From Massilia aquatica (lineage in GTDB: Bacteria > Pseudomonadota > Gammaproteobacteria > Burkholderiales > Burkholderiaceae_D), in the NCBI RefSeq assembly GCF_011682045.1, contig NZ_VVIW01000030.1:1-64000 (forward strand): a DNA stretch of 64,000 nt, in the 5' to 3' direction. How positions within the stretch are numbered: position 1 is the first letter of the stretch; each line of letters begins with the position of its first letter. The position numbers and the translations under genes were made by a program. The notes beneath the pieces were generated by a model, which was given only the letters and a program-made list of their open reading frames with translations, did no database searches and was not told the origin of the DNA. Of this stretch, positions 17,717 through 25,156 are shown in pieces.

Positions 17717-18181
17717 TTACTTGGCTTTTTTGGCCCTGGCGAAGACCGGACCCCACAGCGGATGCCCGCTTTCGCCGGGCGCCAGCGCAAAGGCGGGATC
17801 GAGCTTGAAGGCTTTGTCGAAATGCTGGCGGCACGGCACCGGGCGCGAGGTCACGCAGTAGCTGAAGGCAATGTACTTGTGCGCCATGACCTGGCTGGCC
17901 TTGGAGCCGCCGGTCACATCGGCAGCGCCCAGGCGCTTGATGGCGTCGTTGTAGGAACCCTGGTTATACAGCTCGATGCCTTCGTTCAGTGCCAGCTGGT
18001 CGGCGCCCGGCGCCTGGGTGGCGGGAACGACCGGTGTTGGCGGGCGCGGCGCGGGCGTGCGCGGCGTCGTCGGCTTGACGGCAGAGCTCGGCTTGGACGG
18101 CGCTTCGGGGGTGACGCAGCCGGACAGCGCGAGGCTGCCGGCCAGTGCGGCGTACATCAGAAAGTGTTGGGATCGGTTCAT
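17717..18181 (-). CDS. TssQ family T6SS-associated lipoprotein
   Basis: The 154-residue protein has a lipoprotein signal (LAGSLALSGC, lipid-modified Cys at residue 22), a Pro/Thr-rich linker (about 25-60) and a helical C-terminal domain. That domain looks TPR-like (ALNEGIELYNQGSYNDAIKRLGAAD, HKYIAFSYCVTSR, HFDKAFKLDPAFALAPGE). This architecture matches lipoproteins annotated as TssQ that accompany type VI secretion regulatory kinases. It ends a minus-strand gene set with the kinase, phosphatase and TagH-like genes, 18 bases after the kinase stop. A periplasmic sensor or assembly role is inferred from context. Confidence 0.75.
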   Translation of the reverse strand: MNRSQHFLMYAALAGSLALSGCVTPEAPSKPSSAVKPTTPRTPAPRPPTPVVPATQAPGADQLALNEGIELYNQGSYNDAIKRLGAADVTGGSKASQVMAHKYIAFSYCVTSRPVPCRQHFDKAFKLDPAFALAPGESGHPLWGPVFARAKKAK

Positions 18182-18199
18182 GCCTCGATCTTAATGCGT

Positions 18200-19891
18200 T
18201 TATTTAGGCTGCGCTGTGAAATCATGTTCAATCGTGCGTGACTTGTTTTTGGCGGTATCGAGACTGACCGTGAAATCCTGGAAACCGGGATTGGCGATCC
18301 GGATCTTGTGCTTGCCGGCCGCCAGGGTCAGTTTTTTCAGCGGCGGCGTGACGCCCGCTTCTTTGCCGTCGACATAGATGGTGCCCCACGGCTTGATCGC
18401 CAACTTGTAGTTGAACGATTCCGGCGCGGCTTCCGGCGCTGGTTCCGGCACGGGCTCGGCCAGTACATCGGTAACGGCAGCGGCGGCGGCGCCGTCGGCC
18501 GGCGCTGTCGCGCCCACGGTGCCGGCCGGCCCAAGCGGCTCGACCGGCGCCGTGGCCGCGACCACGGGCGGCGTCACGGCGGCCGGCGGCGGCAGTGCCG
18601 CGGCGTCGGGGATGACAGGCTGGGCCGGCGCCACCATGATCGTGTCGGACGGCTTGGACAGCAGCGAATACACGCCCACGCCGATCGCGGCGATCATCAC
18701 CACGGCCGAGGCGGCAATGCCGGTCCAGGGCGGCAAGCCCTTTTTGGCTGGCTTGACCGGTTTGGCCGGCTTGTCTGTCACGTCCGGCTTCGGACGGCGC
18801 GAGGACTTGGCCAGCGGATCTTGTTTCGACGAGGCGGGCGATTTCGACAGGCTGGTCTTGGCCGGCGCGCCATCGGCGGCGCTGGCGCCATTGGCCGCGA
18901 GCGGCCCGGTGCTGGCGCTGGCGGGGGCGTCCGGCAGGCGGTCGAGCGTGGCGAAGCGCTGCGCCGGGCCGGTGGGCCGGGCGCGCGGCGCTTCGCCGCC
19001 GGTTTCGATGCCGAGCAGGGCGCGGAAGGCGTCGATGGTTTGCGGACGGTCTTGCGCCAGCACCGCCAGGCCCTTGTCGATTGCCGCCAGGAAGGGCAGG
19101 CTGTAGCCGGGCAGGCCGCGTTCGGCCAGCGGCTTGACCGGATCGCGCACCATGCGCGCGATCGAGGTCGCCGGCGGTTCCTTGATGATGGCAAAAAACA
19201 TCACCGCGGCCAGCGCGTAGATGTCGGTGTACGGCCCCTGGTCGAGCGAGGCGTCGCCGGCGTACTGTTCCACCGGCGCGTAGCCGGGTTTCAGGATCAC
19301 GGTCAGGCCGCGCGTGCGGTCGCCAATGATCTGGCGCGCCGAGCCGAAGTCGAGCAGCACGGCGTCGCCGCTTTCCTGCACGATGATGTTGTCCGGAGAA
19401 ACGTCGCGGTGCAGGATCTTCATGGTGTACAGCATCTCAAGGGCGTCGAGAATCTGCTTCATCACCTTTTTACACCACGCTTCGGTCACCAGTTCCGGGC
19501 TATGCGTGACAATATCCTTGATCGTGCGGCCGTCGTAATACTGCATGGCGGTGTAGGCGGTGCGGTTCTGTTCCCAGAAACGGTGCACCTTGACCAGCGA
19601 CGGGTGGTCGAACTGGGCCAGGAAACGCGCTTCGTTGATAAAGCTTTTCAGCCCCACATTGAAGGTTTCCTGGTGCCGTTCGGCACGCACCATGATGCTG
19701 TTGTCGCTGGCGCGCGCGGCCAGCACGCCCGGCATGTATTCTTTCAGGGCCACGCTGCGCTGCAGCGAATGGTCGAAGGCCATGTAGACGATGCCGAAGC
19801 CGCCTTCACCGAGTACGCCGGTGATTTCGAAGTCGGCCAGCCGGGTGCCGATCGGCAGGCAGTTTTCGGAGCCGGGGGCGAGCGCGTTCAT
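18200..19891 (-). CDS. Membrane-bound Ser/Thr protein kinase with PEGA domain (PpkA-like)
   Basis: The 563-residue protein is chosen to start at MNALAPGSEN (19891), where ATGA overlaps the phosphatase stop. The kinase domain (about 18-290) shows the Gly loop GEGGFG, catalytic VALK (Lys50), HRDVSPDN and DFGSAR. A low-complexity linker leads to one membrane segment (PWTGIAASAVVMIAAIGVGV) and a C-terminal PEGA-type beta domain (GTIYVDGKEAGVTPP), which would lie in the periplasm. Kinases of this type control type VI secretion by threonine phosphorylation together with PppA. The neighbours support that role, although no T6SS structural gene is present here. Confidence 0.88.
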   Translation of the reverse strand: MNALAPGSENCLPIGTRLADFEITGVLGEGGFGIVYMAFDHSLQRSVALKEYMPGVLAARASDNSIMVRAERHQETFNVGLKSFINEARFLAQFDHPSLVKVHRFWEQNRTAYTAMQYYDGRTIKDIVTHSPELVTEAWCKKVMKQILDALEMLYTMKILHRDVSPDNIIVQESGDAVLLDFGSARQIIGDRTRGLTVILKPGYAPVEQYAGDASLDQGPYTDIYALAAVMFFAIIKEPPATSIARMVRDPVKPLAERGLPGYSLPFLAAIDKGLAVLAQDRPQTIDAFRALLGIETGGEAPRARPTGPAQRFATLDRLPDAPASASTGPLAANGASAADGAPAKTSLSKSPASSKQDPLAKSSRRPKPDVTDKPAKPVKPAKKGLPPWTGIAASAVVMIAAIGVGVYSLLSKPSDTIMVAPAQPVIPDAAALPPPAAVTPPVVAATAPVEPLGPAGTVGATAPADGAAAAAVTDVLAEPVPEPAPEAAPESFNYKLAIKPWGTIYVDGKEAGVTPPLKKLTLAAGKHKIRIANPGFQDFTVSLDTAKNKSRTIEHDFTAQPK

Positions 19892-20676
19892 ACGATCTCT
19901 CTCTCGACGCGGATGGCGTAGGCGGAGAAATTGTCGCGTACCTTGTCGGTGCCTTCCAGGGCCGCCTCGGCCAGCGCGCACATGGCGGTCAGCCACTGCT
20001 CGCTGTTGCCTGACTCGGCCAGGGTGCGTTCCATCTCGTCTTCGTGCACCCATTCCCACAGGCCGTCGCTGCACACCAGCAAGGCGTCGCCGTCGAGCAG
20101 CTGGACCGGGCCGTCGCCGAGCGCGACCGGGGTTTCGCCTTCGGCGCCGACCGCCGCGAACAGGATGTTGCGTTGCGGATGGGTGCGCAGCTGCTCGGCG
20201 CGCGCATAGCCGGCGTCGATCAGTTGCTGGGTCAGGCTGTGGTCGCGCGTGACGCTGACCAGCTTCGCTTCGCGGAACAGGTAGACACGGGTGTCGCCCA
20301 GGTGCGCCCATAAAGCGTGGGCGTTGGCCTGGTCGACCAGCAGGGCGGCCACGGTGGCGCTCATGTCGTGGTTCTGCGGCTGGGTTTGTTTGTTTTTCGC
20401 AACACTTGCGATGGCGCTGGCGGTATACGAGAGCAAAGCATGGGCGCCGAAGGCGGGCACGCTGGCAAATTTTTCGAGCATGGCGTCGACCACGATGTTG
20501 GCGGCCACTTCGCCGCCTTCATGTCCACCGGCGCCGTCGGCGATGATGAAGCAGGAAATATCGCCATGCTGGGCTTCGCCGACAGCGTCCTGGTTGGTGG
20601 CGCGCATGCCGATTTCGCTGATGCGGGTCCAGGCCAGGCGGATTGGATTACGCTCAAGCATTGTTGCTGCCGGCAT
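19888..20676 (-). CDS. PP2C-type protein phosphatase (PppA-like)
   Basis: The 262-residue PPM/PP2C phosphatase shows ISEIGMRATNQDA, the metal-binding ADGAGGHEGGEVAA, LGDTRVYL and LVCSDGLWEWV with the expected aspartates. It should oppose the adjacent kinase. The annotated ATG at 20676 overlaps the upstream TagH-like gene by 23 bases; an internal ATG at 20661 with an 8-base overlap is equally possible. The ATGA junction with the kinase gene indicates translational coupling. In T6SS clusters this enzyme dephosphorylates the FHA protein, but here the FHA domain is missing from the partner. Confidence 0.92.
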   Translation of the reverse strand: MPAATMLERNPIRLAWTRISEIGMRATNQDAVGEAQHGDISCFIIADGAGGHEGGEVAANIVVDAMLEKFASVPAFGAHALLSYTASAIASVAKNKQTQPQNHDMSATVAALLVDQANAHALWAHLGDTRVYLFREAKLVSVTRDHSLTQQLIDAGYARAEQLRTHPQRNILFAAVGAEGETPVALGDGPVQLLDGDALLVCSDGLWEWVHEDEMERTLAESGNSEQWLTAMCALAEAALEGTDKVRDNFSAYAIRVEREIV

Positions 20677-21283
20677 TCGCGCGCTCGACTTCCTTTTCGT
20701 ACGCGGCCAGGAAGGCCGGGCCGAAAATGGTCTTGAACTGGTCTTTCGCTTCCGCTTCGGCAGTGTGGTAGGCCTGCTTGTAGGTCTTCCAGCTCTCGGC
20801 CTGGCGGCGCGAAGGAATCAGGCTGCCCATCATGCCGCCGCCCGAGACATCGGACTCGAACAGCTCGGGCTTGAGGCGCGCCATCATGGCGCCCATGCTG
20901 GCGCGGGTGCCGGCCACCATGCCTTTTTGGTGGCTGCGCAGGTCGTTGTAGGCATCGTCGAGCGACTCGAGCGGCTCCATGAAGCCGGGCATTTTCTTGC
21001 GCAGCATCTGGGTCAGCACGGTCTGGCTGTCCGGGAAGAACTTGAGTGGATTGTTGTTGCGCATCACCACCATCGTGACATCCGCCTTGACCTCTTGCTT
21101 GACCAGCGAACGCAGCGCCAGCAAGTCGATCGTCCCCTGTAGCGAGCTGGCCATCAGCTTGCCCATCAGCTCCATTAACTCCGGCGTCAGGCCGGAACCG
21201 AGCGCATCGGCAGGAATGCCGGCGCCGCGCAGGAAAGCCTGCTTCAGTGTTTCAATGTCATCAAGCACGACGTTATTATTCAT
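20654..21283 (-). CDS. TagH/Fha C-terminal domain protein lacking the FHA domain
   Basis: The 209-residue protein matches the conserved C-terminal domain of type VI secretion FHA proteins. It has a LLALRSLVKQEVKAD stretch, the NNNPLKFFPDSQTVLTQML block, MPGFMEPLESLDDAYNDLRSHQKGMVAGTRASM, and a terminal helical region with KTIFGPAFLAAYEKE. Full-length TagH/Fha has an N-terminal FHA phosphothreonine-binding domain of about 100 residues that is absent; the protein starts directly with a helical segment. It is the first gene of the kinase/phosphatase set. The start codon is the only ATG fitting the upstream gap. Confidence 0.8.
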   Translation of the reverse strand: MNNNVVLDDIETLKQAFLRGAGIPADALGSGLTPELMELMGKLMASSLQGTIDLLALRSLVKQEVKADVTMVVMRNNNPLKFFPDSQTVLTQMLRKKMPGFMEPLESLDDAYNDLRSHQKGMVAGTRASMGAMMARLKPELFESDVSGGGMMGSLIPSRRQAESWKTYKQAYHTAEAEAKDQFKTIFGPAFLAAYEKEVERANAGSNNA

Positions 21284-21588
21284 GAGTGCGGGGCCGCAGG
21301 GAAGCGTCGATGTTTATCTCAAGCAATCATGCCAGATTTAACGATTAAGCGCATCACCCGGATGAACCTAATTTACGCATTTTGCCTCATGACAACGCAA
21401 TTTGCCGCATCTTCCAGCACGAGCGCCTTCATTGGCGTCATGCGCGCGTCCTGGCGCTGCATTTCTGGGCAGCAGGACGCGTGACACGTTTAGTGTAGCT
21501 GCATAAGTGCCCCGCCGTATAGCCCGGCTTGTCGGATGCGCAACACAATGCATTAAAGAATCGTTACCAGATGTTTCCTGGCAGACTA
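21284..21588. other. 305-base intergenic region, tagH-like gene / dbpA
   Basis: No gene is supported. It must hold the promoter for the minus-strand T6SS regulatory set and the dbpA 3' end; I see no clear hexamers or terminator. Confidence 0.4.
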
Positions 21589-22998
21589 TCAGGCGTCGAT
21601 AAAGCGCATCTTGAAGCTGCGGCCCTTGATGTTGCCGAAGTCGCGGCCCAGTTTGTTGCCCGCGTTGAGGCGCTGGAAAGCTTGCTCGGCCACATGGCGG
21701 TCGAGCGCGACGTAGGTCATGAATTCGAACACATTGATCTTGCCGACCTGTTCCTTGGTCAGGCCGGCGTCGCCGGTCAGCGCACCCAGCAGGTCGCCCG
21801 GGCGCAGCTTGTCCTTCTTGCCGCCCATGATGACCAGGGTCACCATCGGCGCCGGCGCGGCCGCTTCGCCATCGTCGGCCAGTTCGCTCAAGGGATGCCA
21901 GGCCACCGGCGCGTGCTGGTATTCCTCGATCAGCTTGACCCATTTCTTTTCGTTCGGGGCGCACAAGGTCAGCGCCAGGCCCGATTCGCCGGCGCGGCCG
22001 GTGCGGCCCACGCGGTGGATGTGCACTTCGGTATCTTTCGACACATCGGCATTGATCACCGCGCCCAGGTTGGCAATGTCGAGGCCGCGCGCGGCGACGT
22101 CGGTCGCCACCAGTACCGAGCAGCTGCGGTTGGAAAACAACACCAGGATCTCGTCGCGCTCGCGTTGCTCCAGTTCGCCGTACAGCGCCAGCGCCGAAAA
22201 GCCCTGCGCGCGCAATTCGTCGGCCAGTTCGCGGCAATGCACCTTGGTGTTGCAAAACGCCAGCGCCGAAACAGGTTTGAAGTGCTTCAAGAGGCGGCCG
22301 ACGGCCTGGTCGCGGTTGTCGAAGCCGACTTCATAGAAGCGCTGCTCGATCTGGTCGCCGCTGTGCTGGGCTTCGACCACGACTTCCACCGGGTTGCGCA
22401 GGAACAATTCGGTGGCGCGGCGGATATCGTCCGGGTAGGTGGCTGAAAACAGCAAGGTCTGGCGGCGCGACGGGCAGGCGCTGACGATGCCGGCGATTTC
22501 GTCGTAAAAACCCATGTCGGTCATGCGGTCCGCTTCGTCCAGCACCAGGGTCTGCACCTTGGACAGGTCGATGCTGCCGCGGCCCAGGTGGTCGCGGATG
22601 CGGCCAGGGGTGCCGACCACGATGTGGGCGCCGTGTTCGAGCGAGGCGATCTGCGGGCGCATCGGCGCGCCGCCGGTCAGGGTCAGCACCTTGATATTGC
22701 CTTCGCCGCGCGCCAGGCGGCGCAGTTCGTTGGCCACCTGATCGGCCAGTTCGCGCGTCGGGCACAGCACCAGGCCTTGCACCGCGAACCAGGCTGGATT
22801 GAGTTTATGCAAAATGCCGATGCCGAAGGCCGCGGTCTTGCCGCTGCCGGTCTTGGCCTGGGCGATCAGGTCGCGTCCGTCGAGCACGTGCGGCAGGCTC
22901 TTGGTCTGGATGTCGGTCATCTCTTTATAGCCGAGCGAGTCCAGGTTGGCCAGGAAGGTGGCGGTCAGGGGCAGGGTGGCGAAGGCGTTTGGATTCAT
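21589..22998 (-). CDS. dbpA: ATP-dependent RNA helicase DbpA
   Basis: The 469-residue DEAD-box helicase is set to start at MNPNAFATLP. It carries Q-motif sequence, Walker A AKTGSGKT (48-55), PTRELA, DEAD in VLDEADRM, FSAT, and the domain-2 motifs VAARGLDI and HRVGRTGR. The C-terminal 75 residues (RPGDLLGALTGDAGLT, KINVFEFMTYVALDR, GNIKGRSFKMR) match the DbpA RNA-binding domain, which targets hairpin 92 of 23S rRNA during 50S assembly. The longer open frame up to 23151 has a random-looking N-terminus. Confidence 0.93.
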   Translation of the reverse strand: MNPNAFATLPLTATFLANLDSLGYKEMTDIQTKSLPHVLDGRDLIAQAKTGSGKTAAFGIGILHKLNPAWFAVQGLVLCPTRELADQVANELRRLARGEGNIKVLTLTGGAPMRPQIASLEHGAHIVVGTPGRIRDHLGRGSIDLSKVQTLVLDEADRMTDMGFYDEIAGIVSACPSRRQTLLFSATYPDDIRRATELFLRNPVEVVVEAQHSGDQIEQRFYEVGFDNRDQAVGRLLKHFKPVSALAFCNTKVHCRELADELRAQGFSALALYGELEQRERDEILVLFSNRSCSVLVATDVAARGLDIANLGAVINADVSKDTEVHIHRVGRTGRAGESGLALTLCAPNEKKWVKLIEEYQHAPVAWHPLSELADDGEAAAPAPMVTLVIMGGKKDKLRPGDLLGALTGDAGLTKEQVGKINVFEFMTYVALDRHVAEQAFQRLNAGNKLGRDFGNIKGRSFKMRFIDA

Positions 22999-23093
22999 GG
23001 CGTGCTCTGGCAAAAAAGGGAACGGACCCAGTCTAGCAGGCAAGCTGCGAGAGGGCGGATGGCGCTGGTGCGGTACGGCCGCGCGCCGGGGAA

Positions 23094-23327
23094 TTACGCG
23101 GCAGCCCAGTTGGGCAGGCCGGTCAGGTCGGTATTGTCTTCGCGCCGCCACACTGGCAAGCCGCTGGCGTCGGTTTCGTCGAGCAGTTCGAGCTGTTCCT
23201 GGCGGAGGGCGGCTTTGCGCTGGCGCGGCACGGTGGTGCGGCGCGCTTCGGCAGGGGGGTGAACGAGCGGCGCAGCCGCGCCGAACCCCGGCAAGTCGAA
23301 GGTCGCGTTATCTTTTTTGTCTCTCAT
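23094..23327 (-). CDS. Small hypothetical protein with repeated LPxW motif
   Basis: The frame encodes 77 residues starting at MRDKKDNATFDLPGFG. It is charged and probably unstructured, with two C-terminal GLPVW / GLPNW motifs preceded by acidic residues (DASGLPVW, DLTGLPNW). No membrane segment or known domain is visible. The codon use is GC-rich like its neighbours, which supports a real gene, but there is no clear Shine-Dalgarno sequence. It lies between dbpA and the initiator tRNA, same strand. Function unknown. Confidence 0.55.
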   Translation of the reverse strand: MRDKKDNATFDLPGFGAAAPLVHPPAEARRTTVPRQRKAALRQEQLELLDETDASGLPVWRREDNTDLTGLPNWAAA

Positions 23328-23421
23328 GGGAGGTGTGGTGGACTGGCTTGAAGGCAGCCAGCCCCTTTCTAAAAACAAAAGCCCGGCTGTGTGAAGAGTC
23401 GGGCTCAGTTCAAAATGTATT

Positions 23422-23498
23422 TGGTTGCGGGGACAGGATTTGAACCTGTGACCTTCGGGTTATGAGCCCGACGAGCTGCCAGACTGCTCCACCCCGCG
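23422..23498 (-). tRNA. Initiator tRNA-fMet (CAT)
   Basis: A 77-base tRNA on the minus strand with anticodon CAT, the three consecutive G-C pairs of the anticodon stem (GGG/CCC) and an unpaired C1-A72 end, both hallmarks of the initiator. CCA is encoded. Confidence 0.95.
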
Positions 23499-23723
23499 TC
23501 TGAGCGGCGAATTATATAGAGGTTTGTGCAGAAGTGCAATGCCTGGTGAAAATTGCTGCGTCAGGGGCCAGGATGGCCGGCTGCGCCGGCGGTCATACTA
23601 GAGGGCACCTCGAATTACCCGTAAATCCCGCATAATCGCCGGTCGCGATGCCGGCAGTTGCGTTTTTTGATGTCAGGCCGAGCCGCTTCCCGCCCGTTTT
23701 ATAGGCGCTGAACCTCGTTTTGT

Positions 23724-23741
23724 GCAGTCCGGACGGACTGC
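23724..23741. repeat. 8-bp inverted repeat at the end of the IS5-type remnant
   Basis: GCAGTCCG and CGGACTGC flank two bases just beyond the restored stop of the transposase remnant. It may be an old transcription terminator of the element. Confidence 0.4.
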
Positions 23742-23746
23742 GGGCG

Positions 23747-24195
23747 TCAGAACGCCTCGACCCTGGCCTCCTTCAAGTAGACCAGGCGCCGCAATTGTAA
23801 ACGGCGACCTTCCAATTGAGCTGCAACGTGGCGCACGCCAGTCCGATTGCGCGCAGGCCTTTGCTGCCCATCTCGGCCAGGCCGGCAAACACATGCATCT
23901 GACTACTGGACCGCAGTCCGACAAAGCGCCGGAAGCTCAGGCGGTCGAGCAACTGGAATTCCATTTGTTCGTCGCTTAGGTTGAACAACTGCTGGATCAG
24001 CGGGACGCGAACTATCAGGTCGGTCGGGAATGGAGGACGCCCGCCGCGTTCGCGGCTGGGGCGGGGAGCGGCTTCGTCAAACGCACCGGCAAGCGCGATG
24101 AAGTCGACATGCTGCTCCATCACCTTGAGCGCATTACCAGGCTTGTTCCGCTTCGCTTCGCGTTCCTGGTCGGCAAGCAGGCTCGTTTTGATCAT
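23747..24195 (-). pseudogene. IS5-type transposase remnant with internal deletion and frameshift
   Basis: The N-terminal about 95 residues match IS5-family transposases (GGRPPFPTDLIVRVPLIQQLF, FNLSDEQMEFQLLDRLSFRRFVGL). The frame then jumps directly to the family C-terminus (MHVFAGLAEMGSKGLRAIGLA). The whole DDE catalytic core is missing. A single missing T after TACAAT moves the end out of frame; restoring it gives YNLRRLVYLKEARVEAF and the stop at 23747. The element cannot transpose on its own. It abuts a truncated imuA, so its insertion or the later deletion probably removed the rest of that gene. Terminal repeats were not identified. Confidence 0.85.
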
Positions 24196-24244
24196 GGAAT
24201 TAGGTCAGCAACATGAAGCCGCTATAAGGCCACGGCTGGGGTAG

Positions 24245-24573
24245 CTTTTCGAGGTGTCCCATAGTACCTGAGACGGCGCCAGCCCCATGTGGGAAAGCGC
24301 GATCGTCTGTGGTGGATGGGGCGGCTGCAGGAAAACAACTTTCCGGGCCGCGACGGTCGACAAAGTCGGCGCGAGCAAGCGTATCTCGCCGATTCCTGCT
24401 TGCTGCACCAAGAGGTCGGTCAACGACCCAGTGGCCCATCCACTGCCAGAGAGCTGATTTGACGAAGCGGCATACCTAGTAGGTACGCAGTGGATCGACG
24501 AACGGGCCAGCTGGCTCGCGCGCCAGAGAGAAGGGTGCAACTCCTCCGAAGCAAACTGTGCGTTAGCCGTCAT
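24245..24573 (-). pseudogene. imuA: Truncated imuA (SulA-like translesion synthesis protein)
   Basis: About 108 residues match the N-terminus of ImuA: ELHPSLWRASQLARSS, SGSGWATGSLTDLL, QAGIGEIRLLAPTLS, KVVFLQPPHPPQTIALSHMG and VLWDTSK. ImuA belongs to the ImuA-ImuB-DnaE2 mutasome induced by DNA damage. The similarity stops near 24245, next to the IS5-type remnant; the open frame runs on to 24205 with unrelated residues. ImuB and DnaE2 are not in this window. A near-consensus LexA box lies 17 bases upstream of the ATG, so a truncated product may still be made during SOS, but function is unlikely. Confidence 0.82.
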
Positions 24574-24589
24574 AATTACTCTTGATAAA

Positions 24590-24609
24590 TACTGTATTTA
24601 TATACAGTA
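24590..24609 (-). promoter_or_regulatory. LexA (SOS) box upstream of truncated imuA
   Basis: The site reads TACTGT, eight A/T bases, ACAGTA: the CTGT-N8-ACAG consensus with palindromic flanks. Its position just upstream of the imuA start matches SOS control of imuA operons. Confidence 0.85.
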
Positions 24610-24676
24610 TAGCCGATGGCGGGACAGGAAGTTAAATATGTGTTGGACGTGACTTCGGCTGGATGCACAAAGCAAA

Positions 24677-24711
24677 AGCCACGCCACAGCCAGGACGCTT
24701 TAGCGTGGGCT
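24677..24711 (-). terminator. Possible terminator of the RHS/immunity unit
   Basis: AGCCACGC and GCGTGGGCT form an imperfect stem on the minus strand downstream of the immunity gene, followed by a T-rich stretch (TTTTGCTTTG). Bulged, so weak. Confidence 0.35.
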
Positions 24712-24728
24712 GACCCGAGTCCTGCCAA

Positions 24729-25148
24729 TCAGGCGGCGAGTGTGGAAGGGCGCGGCAACTGTGCTAACAAACCGGAAAAGTACTGATCGAAGTCCGACAG
24801 GAATGCCTCTGTATCAAACTCGGCGAACTTGTACTTTCGGACAATTCGTGGCACTTCTTTCAACATGGCCACTACTACATTTTCCTTCCTTTCCTCTAGC
24901 GTTGCGTTCACGAAATCGGCAAGAGGTAGCATGATATCCATGTATAGTGCCTTGTCTTTTTTGCTATGACGAATACGCTGTTTGAAATTCAGTTCCGGAT
25001 TTCTACAAATGAGAAAAATCGCAACTTTCCACAGCCCGTCCCCGTAGTCGGTCGCAAAGGCTTCCCAGTAGCTAGAGTCTGAAAACCAGTCCGTTACCGC
25101 ATTGACCCCGGATTCATGATTAAAATCGCCTAATATTTGAACTTTCAT
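24729..25148 (-). CDS. Probable immunity protein for the RHS toxin
   Basis: The 139-residue protein is small, acidic and without signal peptide or membrane segment. It starts 8 bases after the RHS stop codon, the standard place for a cognate immunity gene. Recognisable pieces are DFNHESGVNAVTDWF, LNFKQRIRHSKKDKALYMDIML and VPRIVRKYKFAEFD. The RHSKKDK/DIML block reminds me of the Imm44-type immunity family, but I am not certain of that assignment. Its base composition is AT-richer than the flanking core genes, like the RHS gene, which suggests joint transfer. It should bind and block the C-terminal nuclease domain in the producer cytoplasm. Confidence 0.7.
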   Translation of the reverse strand: MKVQILGDFNHESGVNAVTDWFSDSSYWEAFATDYGDGLWKVAIFLICRNPELNFKQRIRHSKKDKALYMDIMLPLADFVNATLEERKENVVVAMLKEVPRIVRKYKFAEFDTEAFLSDFDQYFSGLLAQLPRPSTLAA

Positions 25149-25156
25149 ACTATTTC

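Noticed and set aside
19892-20311. N-terminal extension of the kinase frame
   Set aside because: It lies wholly inside the phosphatase gene; the ATGA start at 19891 gives a normal kinase N-terminus.
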